A stretch of DNA of 64,000 nt from positions 3,387,501 through 3,451,500 of the forward strand of contig NW_027464603.1 of NCBI RefSeq assembly GCF_043290135.1, written 5' to 3'. This document shows, in pieces, positions 1 through 12,800 of this stretch. The stretch is from Rhipicephalus microplus (taxonomy: Eukaryota; Arthropoda; Arachnida; Ixodida; Ixodidae). Each line of letters begins with the position of its first letter. Positions within the stretch are counted from its first letter, which is position 1. A program made the position numbers and the translations under genes. The notes beneath the pieces are model-generated. The model was not told where the DNA came from, searched no databases, and saw nothing but the letters and a program-made list of their open reading frames with translations.

Positions 1-1302
1 GCAACTAGAAACTCCACAACTAGAGAATCCATAACTTGAAACACCACAACTAGATACTCCACAACTACAAATTCCACATCTAGAAACTCCAAACTTAGAA
101 ACTCCGCAACTAGAAACTCCGCAACTTGAAACTCCACAACTAGAGACTCCATAACTAGGAACTCCACAACTAGAAACTCCACAACTACAGACTCCACAAC
201 TAGAAACTCTACAACTAGAAACTTCACAACTAGAAACTCCGCAACTAGAAACCCAGCAACTAAAACTCCACAACTAGAAACTCCACACCTATGAATTCCA
301 CAACTTGAAACTCCACAACTAGAAACTCCACAACTAGAAACTCCACACCTAGAAACTCCGCAACTTGAAACTCCACAACTAGAAACTCCACAACTAGAAA
401 TTATGCAACTAGAAACTCCGCAAATAGAAACTCCGCAACTAGAAACTCCACAACTACAGACTCCAGAACTAGGAACTTCACAACTAGAAACTCCACAATT
501 ACAGACTCCACAACTACAAACTTCACAACTAGAAACTCCACAACCAGAAACTCCGCAACTAGAAACTCCACAACTACGAAACTCACAACTAGAAATTCCA
601 CAACTAGAAACTCCACAACTTGGGACTTCGCAACTAGAAACTCCACAACTTGAGACTTCGCAACTAGAAACTCGGCAACTAGAAACTCCCCAACTAGAAA
701 CTCCACAACTAGAAACTCCACAAATTGAAACACCACAACTAGAAACTCCGCAACTAGAAACCCAGCAACTAGAAACTCCACAACTAGGAACTCCACACCT
801 ATAAGTTCCACAACTTGAAACTCCACAACTAGAAACTCAACAACTAGAAACTCCACACCTAGAAACTCCGCAACTAGAAACTCCACAACTAGAAACTTCT
901 CAACTAGAAACTATGCAACTAGAAACTCCGCAACTAGAAACTCCTCAGCTAGAACGTCCGCAACTAGAAACTCTGCAACTAGAAACTCCGCAACTAGAAA
1001 CTCCACAGCTAGAAACTCCACAAGTAGAAACTCCACAACTAGAAACTCCACAACTAGAGACTCCACAACTAGAGACTACGCAACTAGAAACTCCACAGCT
1101 AGAAACTCCGCAACTAGAAACTCCGCACTTAGAAACTCCACAGAGACTCCGCAACTAGAAACTCCACAACTAGAAACTCCACAACTAGAAACTATGCAAC
1201 TAGAAACTCCGCAACTAGAAACTCCACAGCTAGAACATCCACAACTAGAAACTCTGCAACTAGAAACTCCGCAACTAGAAACTCCACAACTAGAAACTCC
1301 AC
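1..1302. repeat. HOR segment, near-identical copy of 6734-8035
   Basis: This segment matches 6734-8035 at a constant distance of 6733 bp. Both carry the private variant AAACTTAG (near 91 and 6824) where most related modules have AAATTTAG, and both have CTTGAAAC just downstream of the EcoRI-bearing monomer. The only difference I noticed is at 715-716 versus 7448-7449 (CTCCAC versus CTTCAC). Beyond about 1302 the two diverge into different monomer orders. Confidence 0.8.
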
Positions 1303-2091
1303 AAATTGAAACACCACAACTAGATACTCCACAACTACAAACTCCACAACTAGAAACTCCACAACTAAAAACTCCGCAACTAGAAACTCCACAACTTGAA
1401 ACACCACAACTAGATACTCAACAACTACAAATTCCACAACTAGAAACTCCAAATTTAGAGACTCCGCAACTAGAAACTCCGAAACTTGAAACTCCACAAC
1501 CAGAGACTCAACAACTAGAGACTCCACAACTAGAAACTCCGCAACTAGAAACCCAGCAACTAGAAACTCCACAACTAGGAACTCCACACCTATAAGTTCC
1601 ACAACTTGAAACTCCACAACTAGAAACTCAACAACTAGAAACTCCACACCTAGAAACTCCGCAACTAGAAACTCCACAACTAGAAACTTCTCAACTAGAA
1701 ACTATGCAACTAGAAACTCCGCAACTAGAAACTCCTCAGCTAGAACGTCCGCAACTAGAAACTCTGCAACTAGAAACTCCGCAACTAGAAACTCCACAGC
1801 TAGAAACTCCATAAGTAGAAACTCCACAACTAGAAACTCCACAACTAGAGACTCCACAACTAGAGACTACGCAACTAGAAACTCCACAGCTAGAAACTCC
1901 GCAACTAGAAACTCCGCACTTAGAAACTCCACAGAGACTCCGCAACTAGAAACTCCACAACTAGAAACTCCACAACTAGAAACTATGCAACTAGAAACTC
2001 CGCAACTAGAAACTCCACAGCTAGAACATCCGCAACTAGAAACTCTGCAACTAGAAACTCCGCAACTAGAAACTCCACAACTAGAAACTCC
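735..2091. repeat. 791-bp HOR, two partial tandem copies
   Basis: 735-1300 repeats at 1526-2091 with an offset of 791 bp. Each copy contains one 11-bp monomer (1141-1151 and 1932-1942), which explains why 791 is 11 modulo 15. Differences seen are a C-to-T change at 1812 that makes CATAAG from CACAAG, and CCA versus CCG near 1232/2023. Upstream of 735/1526 and downstream of 1300/2091 the copies diverge, so the pair has been cut by later exchange. Confidence 0.8.
1141..1151. repeat. 11-bp short monomer CAGAGACTCCG (phase-shift landmark), first of 16
   Basis: It looks like a normal monomer that has lost ACTA after CA. Copies start at 1141, 1932, 5510, 7874, 11961, 22011, 25903, 27878, 36386, 40278, 42253, 43222, 45197, 48924, 50899 and 63165. 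It is always preceded by the CACTTAGAAACTCCA or CACTTAGAAACCCCA monomer, so all copies descend from one event. Each one moves the downstream array by 4 bp in phase. Confidence 0.9.
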
Positions 2092-2241
2092 ACAACTAGA
2101 AACTCCACAACTAGAAACTCCACAACTAGAGACTCCACAACTTGGGACTTCGCAACTAGAAACTCCACAACTTGAGACTTCGCAACTAGAAACTCGGCAA
2201 CTAGAAACTCCCCAACTAGAAACTCCACAACTAGAAACTCC
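1256..2241. repeat. Segment duplicated at 4834-5819
   Basis: Landmarks match at a constant distance of 3578 bp: the AAATTG-bearing monomer (1303/4881), the 11-bp monomer (1932/5510) and the ATG-bearing monomer (1985/5563). The copies separate at 2242/5820, where G replaces A and a different monomer order follows. Confidence 0.75.
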
Positions 2242-3285
2242 GCAACTAGAAACTCCACAGCTAGAAACTCCACAACCTGAGACTTGGCAACTAGAAACTC
2301 GGCAACTAGAAACTCAACAACCAGAAACTCCACAACTAGAAACTCCACAACTAGATACTCCACAACAACAAATTCCACAACTAGAAACTCCAAATTTAGA
2401 AACTCCACAACTATAAACTCCACACCTATGTATTCCACAACTTGAAACTCCACAACTAGAAACTGAACAACTAGAAACTCCACACCTAGAAACTCCGCAA
2501 CTAGAAACTCCACAACTAGAAACTCCAAAACTAGAAACTATGCAACTAGAAACTCCACAGCTAGAGACTCCATAACTAGGAACTCCACAACTAGAAACTC
2601 AACAACTACGGACTCTACAACTACAAACTCCAAATTTAGAAACTCCGCAACTAGAAACTCCGCAACTTGAAACTCCACAACTAGAGACTCCGTAACTAGG
2701 AACTCCACAACTAAAAACTCCACAACTACAAACTCCACAAGTAGAAACTCCACAACCGGAAAATCCGCATCTAGAAACTCCGCAACAAGAAACTCCACAA
2801 CTAAAATTCCACAACTAAAAACTCCACAACTAGAAACTCCACAACTAGAATCTCCACAACTAGAAACTCCACAACTAGAAACTCTACACCTTGAAACCCC
2901 ACAACTAGCTACTCCGCAACTACAAATTCCACAACTAGAAACTCCACAACTAGAACCTCCATAACTAGAAACTCTGCAACAAGAAACTCCCCAACTAGAG
3001 ACTCCATAACTAGGAACTCCACAACTAGAAACTCCACAGCTACAGACTCCAAAACTAGAAACTCCACAGCTAGAGACTCCACAACTAGAAACTCCACAAA
3101 TACGAACCCCACAAATACGAACCCCGCAACTAGAAGCTCCATAACTAGAAACTCCGCAACTAGAAACTCTACAACTTGAGACTTCGCAACTAGAAACTCC
3201 ACTACTAGAAACACCACAACTAGAGATTCCACAACTACAAACTCCACAACTAGAAACTCCACAACTACGAAACTCACAACTAGAA
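2242..3285. repeat. Mosaic linker of satellite monomers
   Basis: No gene. It is built only from 15-bp monomers, in orders found in several other places. 2270-2530 resembles 22795-23060 and 46000-46280 (shared CCTGAGACTTGG and CAACAACAAATTCC variants). 2880-3285 resembles 23110-23510 (shared ACCTTGAAACCCC and paired AAATACGAACCCC monomers). The middle part (about 2540-2880) has combinations I did not find elsewhere, such as CAACTACGGACTCTAC near 2605. It joins the 791-bp HOR region to the module ladder. Confidence 0.65.
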
Positions 3286-4236
3286 ACTCCACAACTTGAG
3301 ACTTCGCAACTAGAAACTCGGCAACTAGAAACTCCCCAACTAGAAACTCCACAACTAGAAACTCCACAAATTGAAACACCACAACTAGATACTCCACAAA
3401 CACAAATTCCACAACTAGAAACTCCACATCTAAAAACTCCGCAACTAGAAACTCCGCAACTATTAACTCCACAACCAGAGACTCCATAACTTGAAACACC
3501 ACAACTAGATACTGCACAACTACAAATTCCACATCTAGAAGCTCCAAATTTAGAAACTCCGCATTTAGAAACTCCGCAACTTGAAACTCCACAACTACAG
3601 TCTCCATAACTAGGAACTTCACAACTAGAAATTCCACAACTACAGGCTCCACAACTACAAACTTCACAACTAGAAACTCCACAACCAGAAACTCCGCAAC
3701 TAGAAACTCCACAACTAGAAAATCCACAACCAGAGACTCAACAACTTGAGACTCCACAACTAAAAACTCCACAACTAGAAACTCCACAACTAGAAACTCA
3801 ACAACTAGATACTCCGCAACTACAAATTCTACAACTAGAAACTCCACAACTAGAAACTCTATAACTAGAAACTCCACAACTAGAGACTCCATAACTAGGA
3901 ACTCCACAACTAGAAACTCCACAGCTACAGACTCCACAACTACAGACTCCACAACTAGAAACTCCACAGCTAGAGACTCCACAACTAGAAACTCCACAAA
4001 TACGAACCCCACGAATACAAACCCCGCCACTAGAAGCTCCATAACTAGAAACTCCGCAACTAGAAACTCCACAACTTGAGACTTCGCAACTAGAAACTCC
4101 ACAACTAGAAACACCACAACTAGAGACTCCACAACTACAAACTCCACAACTAGAAACTCCACAACTAGGAACCTCACAACTAGAAACTCCACGACTAGAA
4201 ACTCCACAACTTGGGACTTCGCAACTAGAAACTCCA

Positions 4237-4250
4237 CAATTGAGACTTCG
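4237..4250. repeat. 14-bp monomer CAATTGAGACTTCG (phase-shift landmark), first of 20
   Basis: A 1-bp shortened form of CAACTTGAGACTTCG. Starts: 4237, 6691, 9055, 10688, 13142, 14774, 16947, 18580, 20633, 24480, 29164, 31337, 32970, 35008, 38855, 47501, 53367, 56574, 58836 and 62028. It is followed by a CTAAAAACTCC or CTAAGAACTCC monomer; the latter form marks the 24.5, 38.9, 47.5, 53.4 and 58.8-kb copies as one sub-lineage. Confidence 0.9.
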
Positions 4251-4535
4251 CAACTAAAAACTCCGCAACTAGAAACTCCGCAACTAGAAACTCCACAACT
4301 AGAGAATCCATAACTTGAAACACCACAACTAGATACTCCACAACTACAAATTCCACATCTAGAAACTCCAAATTTAGAAACTCCGCAACTAGAAACTCCG
4401 CAACTTGAAACTCCACAACTAGAGACTCCATAACTAGGAACTCCACAACTAGAAACTCCACAACTACAGACTCCACAACTAGAAACTCTACAACTAGAAA
4501 CTTCACAACTAGAAACTCCGCAACTAGAAACCCAG

Positions 4536-4549
4536 CAACTAAAACTCCA
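4536..4549. repeat. 14-bp monomer CAACTAAAACTCCA adjoining the EcoRI-bearing monomer
   Basis: This 1-bp shortened monomer follows the CAACTAGAAACCCAG monomer (or CAACTATAAACCCAG near 53655 and 59110) and precedes the monomer CACCTATGAATTCCA or its CACTTATGAATTCCA form. It recurs in every module that carries the 14-bp CAATTG monomer, about 300 bp downstream of it in full-length modules. Together the two 14-bp types give short modules such as 1633 and 2173 bp their remainder of 13 modulo 15. Confidence 0.85.
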
Positions 4550-5102
4550 CAACTAGAAACTCCACACCTATGAATTCCACAACTTGAAACTCCACAACTA
4601 GAAACTCCACAACTAGAAACTCCACACCTAGAAACTCCGCAACTAGAAACTCCACAACTAGAAACTCCACAACTAGAAAGTATGCAACTAGAAACTCCGC
4701 AAATAGAAACTCCGCAACTAGAAACTCCACAGCTAGAGACTCCATAACTAGGAACTGCACAACCAGAAACTCCACAACTACAGACTCCACAACTACAAAC
4801 TCCACAACTAGAAACTCCACGACCGGAAACTCGGCAACTAGAAACTCCGCAACTAGAAACTCCACAACTAGAAACTCCACAAATTGAAACACCACAACTA
4901 GATACTCCACAACTACAAACTCCACAACTAGAAACTCCACAACTAAAAACTCCGCAACTAGAAACTCCACAACTTGAAACACCACAACTAGATACTCAAC
5001 AACTACAAATTCCACAACTAGAAACTCCAAATTTAGAGACTCCGCAACTAGAAACTCCGAAACTTGAAACTCCACAACCAGAGACTCAACAACTAGAGAC
5101 TC

Positions 5103-8100
5103 CACAACTAGAAACTCCGCAACTAGAAACCCAGCAACTAGAAACTCCACAACTAGGAACTCCACACCTATAAGTTCCACAACTTGAAACTCCACAACTA
5201 GAAACTCAACAACTAGAAACTCCACACCTAGAAACTCCGCAACTAGAAACTCCACAACTAGAAACTTCTCAACTAGAAACTATGCAACTAGAAACTCCGC
5301 AACTAGAAACTCCTCAGCTAGAACGTCCGCAACTAGAAACTCTGCAACTAGAAACTCCGCAACTAGAAACTCCACAGCTAGAAACTCCACAAGTAGAAAC
5401 TCCACAACTAGAAACTCCACAACTAGAGACTCCACAACTAGAGACTACGCAACTAGAAACTCCACAGCTAGAAACTCCGCAACTAGAAACTCCGCACTTA
5501 GAAACTCCACAGAGACTCCGCAACTAGAAACTCCACAACTAGAAACTCCACAACTAGAAACTATGCAACTAGAAACTCCGCAACTAGAAACTCCACAGCT
5601 AGAACATCCGCAACTAGAAACTCTGCAACTAGAAACTCCGCAACTAGAAACTCCACAACTAGAAACTCCACAACTAGAAACTCCACAACTAGAAACTCCA
5701 CAACTAGAGACTCCACAACTTGGGACTTCGCAACTAGAAACTCCACAACTTGAGACTTCGCAACTAGAAACTCGGCAACTAGAAACTCCCCAACTAGAAA
5801 CTCCACAACTAGAAACTCCACAAATTGAAACACCACAACTAGATACTCCACAACTACAAATTCCACAACTAGAAACTCCACATCTAAAAACTCCGCAACT
5901 AGAAACTCCGCAACTAATAACTCCAGAACCAGAGACTCCATAACTTGAAACACCACAACTAGATACTGCACAACTACAAATTCCACATCTAGAAGCTCCA
6001 AATTTAGAAACTCCGCATTTAGAAACTCCGCAACTTGAAACTCCACAACTACAGTCTCCATAACTAGGAACTTCACAACTAGAAATTCCACAACTAAAGG
6101 CTCCACAACTACAAACTTCACAACTAGAAACTCCACAACCAGAAACTCCGCAACTAGAAACTCCACAACTAGAAAATCCACAACCAGAGACTCAACAACT
6201 TGAGACTCCACAACTAAAAACTCCACAACTAGAAACTCCACAACTAGAAACTCAACAACTAGATACTCCGCAACTACAAATTCTACAACTAGAAACTCCA
6301 CAACTAGAAACTCTATAACTAGAAACTCCACAACTAGAGACTCCATAACTAGGAACTCCACAACTAGAAACTCCACAGCTACAGACTCCACAACTACAGA
6401 CTCCACAACTAGAAACTCCACAGCTAGAGACTCCACAACTAGAAACTCCACAAATACGAACCCCACGAATACAAACCCCGCCACTAGAAGCTCCATAACT
6501 AGAAACTCCGCAACTAGAAACTCCACAACTTGAGACTTCGCAACTAGAAACTCCACAACTAGAAACACCACAACTAGAGACTCCACAACTACAAACTCCA
6601 CAACTAGAAACTCCAGAACTAGGAACCTCACAACTAGAAACTCCACGACTAGAAACTCCACAACTTGGGACTTCGCAACTAGAAACTCCACAATTGAGAC
6701 TTCGCAACTAAAAACTCCGCAACTAGAAACTCCGCAACTAGAAACTCCACAACTAGAGAATCCATAACTTGAAACACCACAACTAGATACTCCACAACTA
6801 CAAATTCCACATCTAGAAACTCCAAACTTAGAAACTCCGCAACTAGAAACTCCGCAACTTGAAACTCCACAACTAGAGACTCCATAACTAGGAACTCCAC
6901 AACTAGAAACTCCACAACTACAGACTCCACAACTAGAAACTCTACAACTAGAAACTTCACAACTAGAAACTCCGCAACTAGAAACCCAGCAACTAAAACT
7001 CCACAACTAGAAACTCCACACCTATGAATTCCACAACTTGAAACTCCACAACTAGAAACTCCACAACTAGAAACTCCACACCTAGAAACTCCGCAACTTG
7101 AAACTCCACAACTAGAAACTCCACAACTAGAAATTATGCAACTAGAAACTCCGCAAATAGAAACTCCGCAACTAGAAACTCCACAACTACAGACTCCAGA
7201 ACTAGGAACTTCACAACTAGAAACTCCACAATTACAGACTCCACAACTACAAACTTCACAACTAGAAACTCCACAACCAGAAACTCCGCAACTAGAAACT
7301 CCACAACTACGAAACTCACAACTAGAAATTCCACAACTAGAAACTCCACAACTTGGGACTTCGCAACTAGAAACTCCACAACTTGAGACTTCGCAACTAG
7401 AAACTCGGCAACTAGAAACTCCCCAACTAGAAACTCCACAACTAGAAACTTCACAAATTGAAACACCACAACTAGAAACTCCGCAACTAGAAACCCAGCA
7501 ACTAGAAACTCCACAACTAGGAACTCCACACCTATAAGTTCCACAACTTGAAACTCCACAACTAGAAACTCAACAACTAGAAACTCCACACCTAGAAACT
7601 CCGCAACTAGAAACTCCACAACTAGAAACTTCTCAACTAGAAACTATGCAACTAGAAACTCCGCAACTAGAAACTCCTCAGCTAGAACGTCCGCAACTAG
7701 AAACTCTGCAACTAGAAACTCCGCAACTAGAAACTCCACAGCTAGAAACTCCACAAGTAGAAACTCCACAACTAGAAACTCCACAACTAGAGACTCCACA
7801 ACTAGAGACTACGCAACTAGAAACTCCACAGCTAGAAACTCCGCAACTAGAAACTCCGCACTTAGAAACTCCACAGAGACTCCGCAACTAGAAACTCCAC
7901 AACTAGAAACTCCACAACTAGAAACTATGCAACTAGAAACTCCGCAACTAGAAACTCCACAGCTAGAACATCCACAACTAGAAACTCTGCAACTAGAAAC
8001 TCCGCAACTAGAAACTCCACAACTAGAAACTCCACAACTAGAAACTCCACAACTAGAAACTCCACAACTAGAGACTCCACAACTTGGGACTTCGCAACTA

Positions 8101-9830
8101 GAAACTCCACAACTTGAGACTTCGCAACTAGAAACTCGGCAACTAGAAACTCCCCAACTAGAAACTCCACAACTAGAAACTCCACAAATTGAAACACCAC
8201 AACTAGATACTCCACAACTACAAATTCCACAACTAGAAACTCCACATCTAAAAACTCCGCAACTATAAACTCCGCAACTAATAACTCCAGAACCAGAGAC
8301 TCCATAACTTGAAACACCACAACTAGATACTGCACAACTACAAATTCCACATCTAGAAGCTCCAAATTTAGAAACTCCGCATTTAGAAACTCCGCAACTT
8401 GAAACTCCACAACTACAGTCTCCATAACTAGGAACTTCACAACTAGAAATTCCACAACTACAGGCTCCACAACTACAAACTTCACACCTAGAAACTCCAC
8501 AACCAGAAACTCCGCAACTAGAAACTCCACAACTAGAAAATCCACAACCAGAGACTCAACAACTTGAGACTCCACAACTAAAAACTCCACAACTAGAAAC
8601 TCCACAACTAGAAACTCAACAACTAGATACTCCGCAACTACAAATTCTACAACTAGAAACTCCACAACTAGAAACTCTATAACTAGAAACTCCACAACTA
8701 GAGACTCCATAACTAGGAACTCCACAACTAGAAACTCCACAGCTACAGACTCCACAACTACAGACTCCACAACTAGAAACTCCACAGCTAGAGACTCCAC
8801 AACTAGAAACTCCACAAATACGAACCCCACGAATACAAACCCCGCCACTAGAAGCTCCATAACTAGAAACTCCGCAACTAGAAACTCCACAACTTGAGAC
8901 TTCGCAACTAGAAACTCCACAACTAGAAACACCACAACTAGAGACTCCACAACTAGAAACTCCACAACTAGAAACTCCAGAACTAGGAACCTCACAACTA
9001 GAAACTCCACGACTAGAAACTCCACAACTTGGGACTTCGCAACTAGAAACTCCACAATTGAGACTTCGCAACTAAAAACTCCACAACTAGAAACTCCGCA
9101 ACTTGAAACTCCACAACTAGAGAATCCATAACTTGAAACACCACAACTAGATACTCCACAACTACAAATTCCACATCTAGAAACTCCAAATTTAGAAACT
9201 CCGCAACTAGAAACTCCGCAACTTGAAACTCCACAACTAGAGACTCCATAACTAGGAACTCCACAACTAGAAACTCCACAACTACAGACTCCACAACTAG
9301 AAACTCTACAACTAGAAACTTCACAACTAGAAACTCCGCAACTAGAAACCCAGCAACTAAAACTCCACAACTAGAAACTCCACACCTATGAATTCCACAA
9401 CTTGAAACTCCACAACTAGAAACTCCACAACTAGAAACTCCACACCTAGAAACTCCGCAACTTGAAACTCCACAACTAGAAACTCCACAACTAGAAATTA
9501 TGCAACTAGAAACTCCGCAAATAGAAACTCCGCAACTAGAAACTCCACAACTACAGACTCCAGAACTAGGAACTTCACAACTAGAAACTCCACAATTACA
9601 GACTCCACAACTAGAAACTTCACAACTAGAAACTTCACAACCAGAAACTCCGCAACTAGAAACTCCACAACTACGAAACTCACAACTAGAAATTCCACAA
9701 CTAGAAACTCCACAACTTGGGACTTCGCAACTAGAAACTCCACAACTTGAGACTTCGCAACTAGAAACTCGGCAACTAGAAACTCCCCAACTAGAAACTC
9801 CACAACTAGAAACTCCACAAATTGAAACAC
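5103..9830. repeat. 2364-bp tandem duplication: 5103-7466 and 7467-9830
   Basis: The two units abut head to tail and match throughout at a 2364-bp offset (11-bp monomers at 5510 and 7874; 14-bp CAATTG monomers at 6691 and 9055; EcoRI sites at 7026 and 9390). Homology starts and ends within about one monomer of the predicted junction at 7467, which is the pattern left by a single unequal exchange. 2364 is 9 modulo 15, as expected for one 11-bp and two 14-bp monomers per unit. Confidence 0.82.
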
Positions 9831-12800
9831 CACAACTAGATACTCCACAAACACAAATTCCACAACTAGAAACTCCACATCTAAAAACTCCGCAACTAGA
9901 AACTCCGCAACTATTAACTCCACAACCAGAGACTCCATAACTTGAAACACCACAACTAGATACTGCACAACTACAAATTCCACATCTAGAAGCTCCAAAT
10001 TTAGAAACTCCGCATTTAGAAACTCCGCAACTTGAAACTCCACAACTACAGTCTCCATAACTAGGAACTTCACAACTAGAAATTCCACAACTACAGGCTC
10101 CACAACTACAAACTTCACAACTAGAAACTCCACAACCAGAAACTCCGCAACTAGAAACTCCACAACTAGAAAATCCACAACCAGAGACTCAACAACTTGA
10201 GACTCCACAACTAAAAACTCCACAACTAGAAACTCCACAACTAGAAACTCAACAACTAGATACTCCGCAACTACAAATTCTACAACTAGAAACTCCACAA
10301 CTAGAAACTCTATAACTAGAAACTCCACAACTAGAGACTCCATAACTAGGAACTCCACAACTAGAAACTCCACAGCTACAGACTCCACAACTACAGACTC
10401 CACAACTAGAAACTCCACAGCTAGAGACTCCACAACTAGAAACTCCACAAATACGAACCCCACGAATACAAACCCCGCCACTAGAAGCTCCATAACTAGA
10501 AACTCCGCAACTAGAAACTCCACAACTTGAGACTTCGCAACTAGAAACTCCACAACTAGAAACACCACAACTAGAGACTCCACAACTACAAACTCCACAA
10601 CTAGAAACTCCACAACTAGGAACCTCACAACTAGAAACTCCACGACTAGAAACTCCACAACTTGGGACTTCGCAACTAGAAACTCCACAATTGAGACTTC
10701 GCAACTAAAAACTCCGCAACTAGAAACTCCGCAACTAGAAACTCCACAACTAGAGAATCCATAACTTGAAACACCACAACTAGATACTCCACAACTACAA
10801 ATTCCACATCTAGAAACTCCAAATTTAGAAACTCCGCAACTAGAAACTCCGCAACTTGAAACTCCACAACTAGAGACTCCATAACTAGGAACTCCACAAC
10901 TAGAAACTCCACAACTACAGACTCCACAACTAGAAACTCTACAACTAGAAACTTCACAACTAGAAACTCCGCAACTAGAAACCCAGCAACTAAAACTCCA
11001 CAACTAGAAACTCCACACCTATGAATTCCACAACTTGAAACTCCACAACTAGAAACTCCACAACTAGAAACTCCACACCTAGAAACTCCGCAACTAGAAA
11101 CTCCACAACTTGAAACTCCACAACTAGAAAGTATGCAACTAGAAACTCCGCAAATAGAAACTCCGCAACTAGAAACTCCACAGCTAGAGACTCCATAACT
11201 AGGAACTGCACAACCAGAAACTCCACAACTACAGACTCCACAACTACAAACTCCACAACTAGAAACTCCACGACCGGAAACTCGGCAACTAGAAACTCCG
11301 CAACTAGAAACTCCACAACTAGAAACTCCACAAATTGAAACACCACAACTAGATACTCCACAACTACAAACTCCACAACTAGAAACTCCACAACTAAAAA
11401 CTCCGCAACTAGAAACTCCACAACTTGAAACACCACAACTAGATACTCAACAACTACAAATTCCACAACTAGAAACTCCAAATTTAGAGACTCCGCAACT
11501 AGAAACTCCGAAACTTGAAACTCCACAACCAGAGACTCAACAACTAGAGACTCCACAACTAGAAACTCCGCAACTAGAAACCCAGCAACTAGAAACTCCA
11601 CAACTAGGAACTCCACACCTATAAGTTCCGCAACTTGAAACTCCACAACTAGAAACTCAACAACTAGAAACTCCACACCTAGAAACTCCGCAACTAGAAA
11701 CTCCACAACTAGAAACTTCTCAACTAGAAACTATGCAACTAGAAACTCCGCAACTAGAAACTCCTCAGCTAGAACGTCCGCAACTAGAAACTCTGCAACT
11801 AGAAACTCCGCAACTAGAAACTCCACAGCTAGAAACTCCACAAGTAGAAACTCCACAACTAGAAACTCCACAACTAGAGACTCCACAACTAGAGACTACG
11901 CAACTAGAAACTCCACAGCTAGAAACTCCGCAACTAGAAACTCCGCACTTAGAAACTCCACAGAGACTCCGCAACTAGAAACTCCACAACTAGAAACTCC
12001 ACAACTAGAAACTATGCAACTAGAAACTCCGCAACTAGAAACTCCACAGCTAGAACATCCGCAACTAGAAACTCTGCAACTAGAAACTCCGCAACTAGAA
12101 ACTCCACAACTAGAAACTCCACAACTAGAAACTCCACAACTAGAAACTCCACAACTAGAGACTCCACAACTTGGGACTTCGCAACTAGAAACTCCACAAC
12201 TTGAGACTTCGCAACTAGAAACTCGGCAACTAGAAACTCCCCAACTAGAAACTCCACAACTAGAAACTCCGCAACTAGAAACTCCACAGCTAGATACTCC
12301 ACAACTACAAATTCCACAACTAGAAACTCCACATCTAAAAACTCCGCAACTAGAAACTCCGCAACTAATAACTCCAGAACCAGAGACTCCATAACTTGAA
12401 ACACCACAACTAGATACTGCACAACTACAAATTCCACATCTAGAAGCTCCAAATTTAGAAACTCCGCATTTAGAAACTCCGCAACTTGAAACTCCACAAC
12501 TACAGTCTCCATAACTAGGAACTTCACAACTAGAAATTCCACAACTAAAGGCTCCACAACTACAAACTTCACAACTAGAAACTCCACAACCAGAAACTCC
12601 GCAACTAGAAACTCCACAACTAGAAAATCCACAACCAGAGACTCAACAACTTGAGACTCCACAACTAAAAACTCCACAACTAGAAACTCCACAACTAGAA
12701 ACTCAACAACTAGATACTCCGCAACTACAAATTCTACAACTAGAAACTCCACAACTAGAAACTCTATAACTAGAAACTCCACAACTAGAGACTCCATAAC

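Noticed and set aside
403..804. Plus-strand Q-L-E-T-P frames beginning with ATG-CAA (403, 913, 1194, 1985, 5282, 5563 and many others)
   Set aside because: The ATG comes from a recurrent TATGCAAC monomer variant, and the frames end at recurrent CCATAAC, CTATAAG or shifted CTAG stops after 60-150 codons. Nothing surrounds them except more repeat.
2909..4552. A-E-F-L-V runs on the minus strand as a pentapeptide-repeat protein
   Set aside because: The spacing and an aromatic centre superficially resemble the pentapeptide-repeat family pattern, but the second position is E rather than D/N, the run follows directly from the 15-bp monomer, and the frame is broken by phase-shifting monomers. A profile hit here would be spurious.
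5282..5286. Promoters, ribosome-binding sites or terminators near ATG-bearing monomers
   Set aside because: Upstream and downstream sequence is the same repeat in every case, and no motif distinguishes these places from hundreds of others.
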